64,000 nt of DNA from Flavipsychrobacter stenotrophus (GTDB taxonomy: Bacteria > Bacteroidota > Bacteroidia > Chitinophagales > Chitinophagaceae), in the NCBI RefSeq assembly GCF_002954265.1, contig NZ_PPSL01000003.1, positions 62,001 through 126,000 on the forward strand, written 5' to 3'. The position numbers were made by a program, and so were the translations under genes. The stretch's first letter is position 1. The number at the start of each line of letters is the position of its first letter. Of the stretch, positions 36,649-45,307 are shown one piece after another. The notes beneath the pieces were generated by a model. That model ran no database searches. It saw nothing but the letters and a program-made list of their open reading frames with translations, and had not been told where the DNA came from.

Positions 36649-39072
36649 TTACCTTATCAGCTCAAAACTTCCCTTCATATTATATTCTACTCCGTTAAGC
36701 CTGCAGCTCATTACGTAGAAATAGGTGCCAATTGCTTGTTCCATATTATTGTAGTTGCCATCCCATCCTTTGCTGATGTCTTCCGTCAGAAATACATTTA
36801 CACCCCAGCGATTGAATACAGCGAATTTAAAATCTGAATAAGAGCCGAGCGTACCAAGTACCCGCATTACATCGTTTCTGCCATCTCCGTTTGGAGTAAA
36901 CGCATTGGGCATCCATATGTCGCAAAAGCGGTAGGCAACTTGTAGCGTATCAGTAGCCACTCCGCATACATTGGTGATACTAACCCACACTGTTCCCGCA
37001 TGCGAAACCGTATAGCCCGTGCCTGTGCTGCCATCAGACCACCTGTAGGTAGCCTGGTCGCCGTCAATGGCCAGTTGCATTGCGTAGCCTTCGCACAACA
37101 ATGTATCCGGGCCCAGATTGACCGCGGGTACTTGTATTTTATCCAGCCGTATGGAGTCAGAAGCAACGCACCCATTATTGGTCACCACTAGTCCATACAA
37201 TCCACTTGTAGATATGCTGATGCCGCTAGCGGTGCTACCAGTGCTCCAGATATAAGTGGCGCCTGCGGGCTGTGGCGAAACCAAAGAAATAGTTTGTCCT
37301 GCGCAGAAATAGCCATCAGGCCCAAGGTTCACAATAGGATTGGGTTTGATCGTCACATTGATATCGTCTTTCGATGTACATCCGAATTTAGTAACGGATA
37401 ATGTATAGCTGCCGCTCGTCGTCACGTTAATAGCCGCGGTGGTGGCGCCGGTGCTCCATAAATAGGTAGGAGATACATACACATCAGTAGATTTTAATAC
37501 GACCGGTGTTCCCTGGCATACAGAAATATCCGGACCAAGGTGTATGAGCGGGTAAGGGTTTACTGTAAGATTAAAAGTGTCAGTAGCTATGCATCCATTA
37601 TCGTTAACTACCAGCCAGAAGGTGCCCGTGTTTTTAGCGGTGATGGTGTCATTCAGTTCGCCAGTACTCCACGTGTAAACTGCCGTAGGTGAGGCAATAG
37701 CATTGAGTACAATTGAATTTCCCTGGCACAGAGATCTGTCAGGTCCGAAAGAGACAATCGGAGACGGTTTTATGGTAACGTTAATAGTGTCAGATGCAGG
37801 ACAGCCATCTACCAATACCCTTAGTATATATACCCCCGATGTAAAAGGATGTATGGTCTGGGTTATAGCTCCGGTATTCCAATGGTAAGTGGCGGTGGTA
37901 TATGCGTATGGTGAACTGAGTGTTAAAGGGCTCACAGAGCATATCGAAATATCTGGCCCAAGACTGACAAACGGTCGGGGGCTATAAAAGAAATTCATAG
38001 TGTCGTGGCCAGGGCATCCGAAATTATTGAGTAGTAGAGAGTAAGTACCCGGTGCAGTAAGTGCCAATGTAGCTGTTGTATCGCCCGTACTCCACAAATA
38101 AGTAGATCCGGCTGGCGCAGAGGGTACCAGCACAAATGTATCTCCCGTACAAACTGCGGTATCTCTGCCAATATTCACCGTAACTGTTCCCAGCGTGAAA
38201 GTAATAGTATCAGTAGATGAACATCCGAAGGGCCGGGTAATATTCAGCCAATAGCTGCCCATCGTATCGGCAACGATAGAAGTGTCGGTAGATCCGTTGC
38301 TCCACAAATAACTCAGTCCCGGATATTGTATAACAGGTGTAAGCGTTGCGGAGAATCCGGCGCAGACAGCGGCATTATTACCCAAAATAGTTTGCACATC
38401 GGGGTTATACCTGTACAGGTTGCCGATTTCAGCATTGGTCAATGCCCTGTTATATATGGCTATGTCATCAATTTTTCCCAAAAATGCTTTGGCGCCGCTG
38501 GTGTAATCCTGCCCTACGGCGAATTTCTGGCTCGTTGGAGCAGGGATTAAGGTGGTAGTAAAAGCACCTATAATAGTGGTATCGAGATAAAAACTGTACG
38601 TAACCCCCGATTTACGCAATATCGCATGGTGCCACTGATGGAAACTTATATAAGTTGGGAGATAGGTAGCTACCCCGCCTATTGCCACCGCAACATTGTG
38701 CCCGGTGGTAACAATACCACAGCCATCAACATTAATATTGCCGTTGGCAATAATTATCCTGTTGCCCGTGGTGTCTGCATTGAACCATGCTGCATAGGTA
38801 AAATCTCCGGTATCGGTCATTGGCGGAGTGCGGGAGATGAGACTGGTAAGAGCGGTAGTGTTGCCGTTAAATGAATATGCGGAATTACTTAATCCAAACC
38901 GGTCTGTTGTATTTGTAGGTCCACTCAGTATTAGATCAAGCGCATTGCCGCTCCTGTCCAGCACATTACCACAAAATGGATACCAGGCAGATAGGCCGGC
39001 AGTCGGTAGTTGGGCATAGGAACTTACAGTGAAGAATAGGGCAAAAAACAGTAATGTTTTCTTGAATGACAT
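36649..39072 (-). CDS. Secreted LamG / Ig-repeat protein with CHU_C (T9SS type B) C-terminus
   Basis: An 807-residue protein. Residues 1-20 are a signal peptide (MSFKKTLLFFALFFTVSSYAQ). Residues about 25-220 form a concanavalin-like LamG domain (GLSAWYPFCGNVLDRSGNALDL, GKIDDIAIYNRALTNAEI). Six or seven Ig-like repeats of about 80 residues follow, each with a TYLWSTG core and a paired GPD-x-x-x-C / C-x-x-x-D-T pattern. The last 90 residues (IWMPNAFTPNGDGRNDVM, FAVFNRWGVNVFL, GTYFYVMSC) are the CHU_C domain that directs T9SS type B export. Likely a surface adhesin or matrix protein; LamG may bind glycans. Confidence 0.92.
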   Translation of the reverse strand: MSFKKTLLFFALFFTVSSYAQLPTAGLSAWYPFCGNVLDRSGNALDLILSGPTNTTDRFGLSNSAYSFNGNTTALTSLISRTPPMTDTGDFTYAAWFNADTTGNRIIIANGNINVDGCGIVTTGHNVAVAIGGVATYLPTYISFHQWHHAILRKSGVTYSFYLDTTIIGAFTTTLIPAPTSQKFAVGQDYTSGAKAFLGKIDDIAIYNRALTNAEIGNLYRYNPDVQTILGNNAAVCAGFSATLTPVIQYPGLSYLWSNGSTDTSIVADTMGSYWLNITRPFGCSSTDTITFTLGTVTVNIGRDTAVCTGDTFVLVPSAPAGSTYLWSTGDTTATLALTAPGTYSLLLNNFGCPGHDTMNFFYSPRPFVSLGPDISICSVSPLTLSSPYAYTTATYHWNTGAITQTIHPFTSGVYILRVLVDGCPASDTINVTIKPSPIVSFGPDRSLCQGNSIVLNAIASPTAVYTWSTGELNDTITAKNTGTFWLVVNDNGCIATDTFNLTVNPYPLIHLGPDISVCQGTPVVLKSTDVYVSPTYLWSTGATTAAINVTTSGSYTLSVTKFGCTSKDDINVTIKPNPIVNLGPDGYFCAGQTISLVSPQPAGATYIWSTGSTASGISISTSGLYGLVVTNNGCVASDSIRLDKIQVPAVNLGPDTLLCEGYAMQLAIDGDQATYRWSDGSTGTGYTVSHAGTVWVSITNVCGVATDTLQVAYRFCDIWMPNAFTPNGDGRNDVMRVLGTLGSYSDFKFAVFNRWGVNVFLTEDISKGWDGNYNNMEQAIGTYFYVMSCRLNGVEYNMKGSFELIR

Positions 39073-39091
39073 AGAATTGATAGAATAAGTG

Positions 39092-39099
39092 CAAATATA
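39092..39099 (-). promoter_or_regulatory. -7 box TATATTTG upstream of the LamG protein gene
   Basis: TATATTTG on the minus strand lies 19 bases before ATG 39072 and matches TAnnTTTG. No TTG at N18-19 was identified. Confidence 0.45.
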
Positions 39100-39255
39100 T
39101 GCAACAATTCCAAATTTCTGCTCAGAACCACCATGAGGGTGTAATTACGTCTGAGCTCGGCTAAGAAGCATGATGTTTGTTATTTTCATATTCGTTGCTC
39201 GCTGTTATGCGATTGCCCCCAAGTTTCAATTAATATTACTTATAGGTATCACCCC

Positions 39256-39285
39256 TTGCTATTTCATTGCTTAACATTAACTTTG
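39256..39285 (+). promoter_or_regulatory. Promoter of the nuo operon, TTG-N19-TAACTTTG
   Basis: TTG (39256-39258) and TAACTTTG (39278-39285) are exactly 19 bases apart, a consensus Bacteroidota promoter. Transcription should start near 39291, leaving a leader of about 33 bases. An in-frame ATG at 39267 lies within the promoter, which excludes it as the nuoA start. Confidence 0.7.
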
Positions 39286-39323
39286 TCAGTTATTGTAGAC
39301 ATTTCAAGAAAGAAACGCCAATT

Positions 39324-39716
39324 ATGCACTTGTTATTATTGACAGCAGACCAAAACACACCGTTTAACTATTTTCCGGTTGCATTGCAGCTAGTTATTGC
39401 TATAGGGTTTGTAGCGGTTATGATGGGCGCAACCCATTTACTGGGGCCAAAGAGAAGAACTAAGGATAAACTGGTCAACTTTGAAAGTGGTATTCCGTCT
39501 GTGGGTAACGCCCGTCAGCCAATGGGTATCAAGTACTTCCTGGTTGCTATTCTTTTTGTGTTGTTCGATGTGGAAGTTATTTTCTTCTATCCATATGCGG
39601 TCAACTTCCGCTTTTTAGGAGCCGAAGGATTTAAGGAAGTTGTTTTGTTCGTTGCATTTTTCTTTTGTGGTTTCTTATATATAGTAAAGAAAGGTGCATT
39701 AGATTGGGAAGACTAA
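39324..39716 (+). CDS. nuoA: NADH-quinone oxidoreductase subunit A
   Basis: A 130-residue membrane subunit of respiratory complex I with three helices (about 15-40, 62-85, 95-118). The conserved loop KLVNFESGIPSVGNARQPMGIKYFLVAILFVLFDVEVIFFYP contains the family markers E-x-G and FDVE that bridge the peripheral and membrane arms near the quinone site. The start at 39324 (MHLLLL) is chosen because the longer frame begins inside the promoter. First gene of the operon; 59 bases separate it from nuoB. Confidence 0.95.
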   Translation: MHLLLLTADQNTPFNYFPVALQLVIAIGFVAVMMGATHLLGPKRRTKDKLVNFESGIPSVGNARQPMGIKYFLVAILFVLFDVEVIFFYPYAVNFRFLGAEGFKEVVLFVAFFFCGFLYIVKKGALDWED

Positions 39717-39775
39717 TCAAGTGAAGAGAAAGAGTGAATACGGTTTTAGTTCTAAAATTTTAATTATTAATTTTT

Positions 39776-40339
39776 ATGTCACGTCCGGTTCAGTATAATA
39801 CAAAAGTGAAGTTGGTGGAAGCACCTGAGGGCTATTCCGGTGAAGGTTTTTACTCTACATCGTTCGACAAGGTTGTGGGAATGGCCCGCGCCAATTCTCT
39901 GTGGCCGTTACCATTTGCAACTTCTTGCTGCGGTATCGAGTTTATGGCAACCATGGGTTCAAATTATGATCTGGGCCGTTTTGGTGCAGAGCGTATGGGC
40001 TTTACTCCGCGCCAGTGCGACATGTTATTGGTAGCAGGTACTATTTCTAAGAAAATGGGTCCGGTATTGAGGCAGGTTTACCTTCAGATGGCTGAACCTC
40101 GCTGGGTTATCGCTATCGGTGCGTGTGCGTCTAGCGGTGGCATATTCGATTCTTATTCTGTATTGCAGGGTATAGACCAGGTAATACCGGTAGATGTGTA
40201 CGTGCCGGGTTGCCCTCCACGTCCGGAAGGCATTATCGATGGTATTCTGAAATTACAGGATCTGGTGAAGGGAGAAAGCCTGCGCAGAAGGCAGAGTGAC
40301 CAATATAAAGGATTGATGGAGAGTTACGGAATAGATTAA
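39776..40339 (+). CDS. nuoB: NADH-quinone oxidoreductase subunit B
   Basis: A 187-residue peripheral-arm subunit that carries cluster N2, the last iron-sulphur centre before quinone. The adjacent cysteines SCCGIEF, the downstream CASSGG and CPPRPEGIIDG cysteines supply the four ligands, as in all NuoB proteins. Sequence around MGFTPRQCDMLLVAG is also conserved. It acts with NuoC, D and I at the interface to the membrane arm. It is followed by a 57-base gap to nuoC with no terminator, consistent with one transcript. Confidence 0.96.
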   Translation: MSRPVQYNTKVKLVEAPEGYSGEGFYSTSFDKVVGMARANSLWPLPFATSCCGIEFMATMGSNYDLGRFGAERMGFTPRQCDMLLVAGTISKKMGPVLRQVYLQMAEPRWVIAIGACASSGGIFDSYSVLQGIDQVIPVDVYVPGCPPRPEGIIDGILKLQDLVKGESLRRRQSDQYKGLMESYGID

Positions 40340-40396
40340 CCTCTAGGCAACCGGCTGCAACAACGCAGTGCAATTTTTACTTTTTTATCTTCAAAT

Positions 40397-40894
40397 ATGG
40401 CTTTGACCAACGAAACAATACAAGAAAAGCTGACGGAAAAGTTTGGTGAACAACTTACTGAATGGGAAGTACCCTACGGTATGCTCACCTTCAGAGCCCC
40501 GGCCGAAATGAATCTGAAAGTACTGCAACATTTATATGATGCGATGGGTTTTCAGTTTATGACAGACCTTACAGGTGTTCATTTTCCAGACCGTAAAGGA
40601 GAGGAACTAAGCGTTGTATATCATTTGCATAATCTTGTGGATAACATACGCCTGCGTATGAAGATATATGTGCCTGTTGAAAAACCGGATGTATATACTG
40701 CAACAAAGCTCTTTTCTACTGCCAACTGGATGGAGCGTGAAACATATGACTTCTTTGGGTTCAACTTTGTTGGCCATCCAAACCTGATCAGAATTTTGAA
40801 TGTGGATGAAATGGATTACTTCCCAATGCGTAAAGAATACCAGATGGAAGACCCTACAAGGGTAGACAAAGACGACGAAATGTTTGGCAGGTAG
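40397..40894 (+). CDS. nuoC: NADH-quinone oxidoreductase subunit C
   Basis: A 165-residue peripheral-arm subunit equivalent to the mitochondrial 30-kDa protein. Diagnostic segments are DLTGVHFPDR, VYHLHNLVDNIRLRMKIYVP and the signature WMERETYDFFGFNFVGHPNLIRIL near residue 120. It is a separate gene here, not fused to nuoD as in enterobacteria. The C-terminus MRKEYQMEDPTRVDKDDEMFGR is the usual end. A 29-base gap leads to a small membrane protein gene that is not a known complex I subunit. Confidence 0.95.
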   Translation: MALTNETIQEKLTEKFGEQLTEWEVPYGMLTFRAPAEMNLKVLQHLYDAMGFQFMTDLTGVHFPDRKGEELSVVYHLHNLVDNIRLRMKIYVPVEKPDVYTATKLFSTANWMERETYDFFGFNFVGHPNLIRILNVDEMDYFPMRKEYQMEDPTRVDKDDEMFGR

Positions 40895-40923
40895 TTGAGT
40901 AAATAGTAATTAAAGCGAAAACA

Positions 40924-41133
40924 ATGGAGCAGATACACACATTTTACTTAAAGTACAGGCTGGTTATGATGAATGCCGCTCTGTTGTGTGCCATTATTGT
41001 TTGCTTCCTGGCAAAAACGGAAAGTGTCAAGTCTTTGTCGTTTGGATTAGCCGCCGGAATTGCTTTAATAGAATTTGGTGAAAGTATTAGCCATTTAAGG
41101 GCTGGAGATACAAAAACTGTATCACAGAAATAA
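40924..41133 (+). CDS. Small membrane protein between nuoC and nuoD
   Basis: A 69-residue protein with one strong membrane helix (about residues 14-30, MMNAALLCAIIVCFLA) and a second weaker hydrophobic stretch (about 36-50, SLSFGLAAGIALIEFG). I do not recognise a family and it is not one of the 14 core subunits. It lies between nuoC and nuoD with short gaps (29 and 26 bases) on the same strand, so it must be co-transcribed with complex I. It may be a lineage-specific accessory subunit or assembly factor, or simply a passenger. Confidence 0.7.
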   Translation: MEQIHTFYLKYRLVMMNAALLCAIIVCFLAKTESVKSLSFGLAAGIALIEFGESISHLRAGDTKTVSQK

Positions 41134-41159
41134 GCGGTTGTTGATAAAAATATTAGAAA

Positions 41160-42416
41160 ATGTCGGATCAGTTAACGCATACATCTCAGCATCATATCAA
41201 GCTTTCTGAAGAATCACTTCAGAAGCAGACCACCACGCTTAACCTGGGTCCAACACACCCGGCTACGCATGGGGTATTCCAGAATATTATGGAAATAGAT
41301 GGTGAGCGTGTTTTAGAAACAGTACCTACCATTGGTTATATACACCGCGCTTTCGAGAAAATTGCAGAGCGCAGGCCATATTACCAGGTAACTACGCTTA
41401 CCGATAGACTTAACTATTGTTCTGCTCCCATAAACAACATGGGTTGGCACATGACCATGGAAAAACTGCTGGGTATTAAGACTCCCAAGCATGTTGACTA
41501 CATGCGTGTTACCATGATGGAGCTGTCGAGAATAGCCGATCACCTGGTTTGCAACTCAGTTGTAGCGGTTGATACCGGTGCTTTAACCGGGTTTACCTAT
41601 GTGTTCCAGTACAGGGAGAAGATATATGAGATATTTGAAGAGGTTTGCGGTTCCCGCCTGACTACCAATATGGGTCGTGTAGGTGGTTTTGAGCGCAACT
41701 TTACAGATGTTTTGTTCACTAAGCTCGATGGTTTCATTGCTACCTTCCCTAAGATGATGAAGGAGTTTGAAGGGCTGATGAACCGCAACCGCATATTTAT
41801 GGATCGTTGCATTGGCGCCGGTCCTATCAGTGCAGAGCGCGCATTGAATTATGGTTTTACCGGTCCTAACTTAAGGGCTACCGGTGTAGACTATGATGTG
41901 CGTGTGGCATCACCATATTCATCTTACGAAGATTTTGAATTTACCATACCTGTAGGTACCAAGGGCGATGTTTATGATCGGTACATGGTGCGTAATGATG
42001 AGATCTGGCAGAGCTTCAGTATTGTGAAGCAGGCATTAGCTAAGATCAGGAAAATAGACGCAGAATTTCCAGACCAGAAGAATGTATTCTATGCGCCGGA
42101 AGCTGACAAGTTCCACCTGCCGGTAAAAGAAGATGTTTATACCAAAATGGAAGCGCTTATTTACCACTTCAAAATGGTAATGGGCGAGATAGACGCTCCT
42201 GCTGGTGAAGTATACCATTCTGTAGAGGGTGGCAATGGCGAGGTTGGTTATTACCTCATCAGCGATGGGGGGCGTACTCCTTACAGGTTGCACTTCCGTC
42301 GTCCATGCTTTATCTATTACCAGGCATACCCTGAGATGGTAGAAGGCGGATTGCTGAGTGATGCGGTTATTGCTTTGAGTAGCTTGAATGTAATTGCTGG
42401 TGAGCTGGACGCTTAA
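41160..42416 (+). CDS. nuoD: NADH-quinone oxidoreductase subunit D
   Basis: A 418-residue peripheral-arm subunit related to the large subunit of NiFe hydrogenases; it forms the quinone-binding cavity with NuoB. LGPTHPATHGVF near residue 31, with the His that contacts quinone, GYIHRAFEKIAE, GRVGGFERNF and the closing LHFRRPCFIYYQAYPEMVEGG are all family features. The first 25 residues (HTSQHHIKLSEESLQKQ) are a variable extension common in this phylum. It is 69 bases upstream of nuoE. Confidence 0.96.
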   Translation: MSDQLTHTSQHHIKLSEESLQKQTTTLNLGPTHPATHGVFQNIMEIDGERVLETVPTIGYIHRAFEKIAERRPYYQVTTLTDRLNYCSAPINNMGWHMTMEKLLGIKTPKHVDYMRVTMMELSRIADHLVCNSVVAVDTGALTGFTYVFQYREKIYEIFEEVCGSRLTTNMGRVGGFERNFTDVLFTKLDGFIATFPKMMKEFEGLMNRNRIFMDRCIGAGPISAERALNYGFTGPNLRATGVDYDVRVASPYSSYEDFEFTIPVGTKGDVYDRYMVRNDEIWQSFSIVKQALAKIRKIDAEFPDQKNVFYAPEADKFHLPVKEDVYTKMEALIYHFKMVMGEIDAPAGEVYHSVEGGNGEVGYYLISDGGRTPYRLHFRRPCFIYYQAYPEMVEGGLLSDAVIALSSLNVIAGELDA

Positions 42417-42485
42417 GATGAGTACAAATAGGAAATAGAACGAAATATAATTAGCTCTCGGGCTAAAGAATCAAATCAGATAATA

Positions 42486-42980
42486 ATGATTAAGTTTTCA
42501 GAAGAGCGTTTAAAAAAGGTTCACGAAATAATTGCCCGCTATCCGGAAGGCAAGCAGAAAAGTGCCCTCATACCTATCCTGCACATGGCGCAGGATGATT
42601 TTGGTGGCTGGCTCGATGCGCCAACTATGGACTATGTTGCGGAAATACTACAGATCAAGCCAATTGAGGTTTATGAAGTAGCTACTTTCTACAGCATGTT
42701 CAACACTAAGCCTGTTGGTAAATACCTGTTAGAGGTTTGCCGCACGGGACCTTGTATGTTGAATGGCAGCGATGACATTATTGACTATATTAAGGAAAAA
42801 CTCGACATCAGGGAAGGGGAAACCACAGCTGATGGCTTGTTCACTTTAAAGCCGGCTGAGTGCTTGGGCGCATGTGGTTACGCACCTATGATGCAGTTAG
42901 GTGAACATTTTAAAGAACATTTGACCAAAGAAAAAGTAGACACGCTCATTGCAGAGTTGAGGGCGAAAGCTAAAAACTAA
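42486..42980 (+). CDS. nuoE: NADH-quinone oxidoreductase subunit E
   Basis: A 164-residue subunit of the NADH-oxidising module, with a thioredoxin-like fold carrying a [2Fe-2S] cluster (N1a). Ligands are the pair in VCRTGPCMLNG and the pair in ECLGACGYAP. IPILHMAQDDFGGWLDAPTMDYVA and VYEVATFYSMF are conserved family segments. It docks to NuoF. Two genes of unrelated families follow before nuoF, the first starting ten bases downstream. Confidence 0.95.
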   Translation: MIKFSEERLKKVHEIIARYPEGKQKSALIPILHMAQDDFGGWLDAPTMDYVAEILQIKPIEVYEVATFYSMFNTKPVGKYLLEVCRTGPCMLNGSDDIIDYIKEKLDIREGETTADGLFTLKPAECLGACGYAPMMQLGEHFKEHLTKEKVDTLIAELRAKAKN

Positions 42981-42990
42981 ATATTATGTT

Positions 42991-43395
42991 ATGGCTTTCG
43001 ACTTTGAATTAGAGATCTTTTTATCAGGTAAGCCGGCAAGAACAATGCAGCTACTTACTGATCCCGAGCTTATTCGTAAGTGGAGCGGAGAAGAGGGCAT
43101 AGCAGAGCCGAAAGAAGGTGGAAAATTTGAGATGTTTGATGGCTGGGTAACCGGCAAAGTATTGAAAGCAGAAGAAAAGGAATTGGTGGTAACGTGGTTG
43201 CCGGGAGACTGGGAAGCGGGAACACCACCAAGTGAAGTTCATTTTTTATTGAAACCATATGGTGCAGGTACACTGGTAAAGCTAAAGCACACCGGCTTCC
43301 CTAGCGAAAAAGAAAGCGACAGCCACAAAAGCGGTTGGTCAGACTTCTACTTCGACCCCATGGAAGATTTTATGTTGATAATAGATAAGAGTTAG
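42991..43395 (+). CDS. SRPBCC/AHSA1-like domain protein inside nuo operon
   Basis: A 134-residue soluble protein with the START-like SRPBCC fold of the AHSA1 group: N-terminal strand DFELEIFLSGKPARTMQLLTDPELIRKW, the glycine-rich strand pair GGKFEMFDGWVTGKVL, LVVTWLPGDWEAG, and a C-terminal helix DFYFDPMEDFMLIIDKS. Such proteins bind hydrophobic ligands or act as Hsp90-type co-chaperones. It starts ten bases after nuoE and ends three bases before the next gene, so it is co-expressed with complex I. Whether it helps assembly is unknown. Confidence 0.8.
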   Translation: MAFDFELEIFLSGKPARTMQLLTDPELIRKWSGEEGIAEPKEGGKFEMFDGWVTGKVLKAEEKELVVTWLPGDWEAGTPPSEVHFLLKPYGAGTLVKLKHTGFPSEKESDSHKSGWSDFYFDPMEDFMLIIDKS

Positions 43396-43398
43396 GCG

Positions 43399-43824
43399 AT
43401 GAGGTACATTCTTATCTTTTTAATGCTCTTTGCAAGTAATGAAGTTTCGGCTTTTTCTATGCCTCCATCAAAAAGCATAGATTCAGTTGTGGTGGCGCTC
43501 GACAGGGCATTGCTGGCAAAAGATAGTATTAGTTTGAAGCGTTTGTTTGATGACAATATGACCTATGGTCATTCGAATGGATGGATTCAGACAAAAAGTG
43601 ATGTTGTAAACGATTTGTTTAACGGGAAGATTACCTACAAACAAATAGCTGTAACAGAGAAGGATATTAAAGTGAGCGGAAGGTATGCTGTGGTAAGGAT
43701 GAAAGCGGATGTAGATGTTACTGTCAGCAACACACCAGTTCATGTGAGATTGAACATTTTGCAGGTGTGGCGTTGGAAACACAGGCATTATGTTTTGATT
43801 GCAAGACAAAGCGTAAAAATATAA
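43399..43824 (+). CDS. Exported NTF2-like (DUF4440-type) protein inside nuo operon
   Basis: A 141-residue protein with a signal peptide (MRYILIFLMLFASNEVSAFS) and an NTF2/SnoaL-like alpha-beta cone: helix SIDSVVVALDRALLAKD, then SLKRLFDDNMTYGHSNGWIQTKSDVVNDLFNG and strands ending LNILQVWRWKHRHYVLIARQSVKI. DUF4440-type proteins in Bacteroidota are often periplasmic and of unknown function, possibly binding small ligands. It follows the SRPBCC gene by three bases and is 84 bases upstream of nuoF, so the two form a two-gene insert between nuoE and nuoF. Confidence 0.78.
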   Translation: MRYILIFLMLFASNEVSAFSMPPSKSIDSVVVALDRALLAKDSISLKRLFDDNMTYGHSNGWIQTKSDVVNDLFNGKITYKQIAVTEKDIKVSGRYAVVRMKADVDVTVSNTPVHVRLNILQVWRWKHRHYVLIARQSVKI

Positions 43825-43879
43825 ACAAGGTATTTGAATTAATATATCAGGAGAAATCATCAGAAATTCATTTTTTTGG

Positions 43880-43900
43880 TTTTGACTTTTGACTTTTGAC
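43880..43900 (+). repeat. Heptanucleotide tandem repeat upstream of nuoF
   Basis: Three perfect copies of TTTTGAC lie 9-29 bases before the nuoF ATG at 43909. Confidence 0.75.
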
Positions 43901-43908
43901 TTAGAAAA

Positions 43909-45264
43909 ATGGCTGCAAAAGTTTTATTAAAGAACGATCACATTGAAGGTATCCGTTATTACGATACCTACCGCAAGCATGGCGGCTACGAGGCTGCTGA
44001 AAAGGCGCTGAAAATGGCCCAGGCGGATATTGTGGAAGAAGTAAAAAAGAGCGGTCTCCGAGGTCGTGGTGGTGCGGGTTTCCCTACCGGCATGAAGTGG
44101 AGCTTTCTGGCAAAGCCTGATGGCGTGCCTCGTCACCTGGTGTGCAACGCCGATGAGTCTGAGCCGGGTACGTTCAAAGATCGTTACCTTATGGAGTTTC
44201 ATCCGCATATACTTATTGAAGGATTGCTCATAAGCAGTTTTGCACTCGGTAGCAATGCTACCTATATCTATATCCGCGGAGAATATGCGTGGATCGTGAA
44301 TATACTGGAAGAAGCTATAGACGAAGCAAAGAAAGCAGGATGGTTGGGTAAGAATATCCAGGGTACAGGTTTTGATTGCGAAATATATGTACACCGTGGT
44401 GCGGGCGCATATATCTGCGGTGAAGAAACTGCCTTGATCGAATCTCTGGAAGGCAAGCGTGGTAATCCACGTATGAAACCACCATTCCCGGCTATACAGG
44501 GTTTGTGGATGCGCCCAACAGTGGTAAACAACGTAGAAACGCTTGCGGCAGTAGTGCCAATCATTAATATGGGTGGTGAGGAATATGCCAAAATTGGTGT
44601 AGGCCGTTCTACCGGTTCTAAGCTCCTTTCTGTTTGCGGAAACGTAAACAAGCCGGGCGTTTATGAGATAGATATGACCATTTCTGTTGAAGAGTTTATC
44701 TATAGCGATGAGTATTGTGGTGGTATTCCTAACGGCAAACGCCTGAAGGCTTGTATCCCGGGTGGTTCATCAGTTCCGATAGTTCCGGCTAACCTGTTGT
44801 TCAAAACAGCAAAGGGCGAAACTCGCTATATGAACTACGAAAGTCTTTCAGATGGTGGTTTTGCTACAGGTACCATGATGGGTTCGGGTGGATTTATTGT
44901 GCTGGACGAAGACCAGTGCATTGTGCGCCACACCATGACGTTGGCTCGTTTCTACAATCACGAGAGCTGCGGACAGTGCAGTCCTTGTCGTGAAGGTACC
45001 GGCTGGATGTACAAGATATTGAAGAACATTGAAGGTGGTAAGGGTAAGATGAGCGACATAGGCCTGTTGTGGGACATTCAGCGCAGGATAGAAGGTAACA
45101 CTATCTGTCCGTTGGGTGACGCTGCTGCATGGCCTGTAGCCGCTGCCATCCGTCACTTCCGCGATGAGTTTGAGTGGCACGTAAATAATCCGGAAGAATC
45201 ACAGAGGCGCAATTATGGTCTGGCTCACTATGCCGATCCTATTCATGTGCCGGCAAGTGCATAA
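43909..45264 (+). CDS. nuoF: NADH-quinone oxidoreductase subunit F
   Basis: A 451-residue catalytic subunit that binds NADH and FMN. LRGRGGAGFPTGMKWSF is the nucleotide-binding glycine loop, CNADESEPGTFKDRYLME and ICGEETALIESLEGKRGNPRMKPPFPA are FMN/NADH contacts, and ESCGQCSPCREGTGWM supplies three of the four [4Fe-4S] (N3) cysteines with the fourth at NTICPLGDAA. It receives electrons from NADH and passes them to NuoE and NuoG. It ends 43 bases before nuoG. Confidence 0.97.
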   Translation: MAAKVLLKNDHIEGIRYYDTYRKHGGYEAAEKALKMAQADIVEEVKKSGLRGRGGAGFPTGMKWSFLAKPDGVPRHLVCNADESEPGTFKDRYLMEFHPHILIEGLLISSFALGSNATYIYIRGEYAWIVNILEEAIDEAKKAGWLGKNIQGTGFDCEIYVHRGAGAYICGEETALIESLEGKRGNPRMKPPFPAIQGLWMRPTVVNNVETLAAVVPIINMGGEEYAKIGVGRSTGSKLLSVCGNVNKPGVYEIDMTISVEEFIYSDEYCGGIPNGKRLKACIPGGSSVPIVPANLLFKTAKGETRYMNYESLSDGGFATGTMMGSGGFIVLDEDQCIVRHTMTLARFYNHESCGQCSPCREGTGWMYKILKNIEGGKGKMSDIGLLWDIQRRIEGNTICPLGDAAAWPVAAAIRHFRDEFEWHVNNPEESQRRNYGLAHYADPIHVPASA

Positions 45265-45307
45265 AGGAATTGATACTATTTTAAGAGAAGTATAAAGAAT
45301 TTGACAA

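Noticed and set aside
39267-39323. Upstream ATG giving nuoA an extra 19 residues
   Set aside because: The ATG lies inside the TTG-N19-TAACTTTG promoter, so it would not be transcribed; the added residues also do not look like NuoA.
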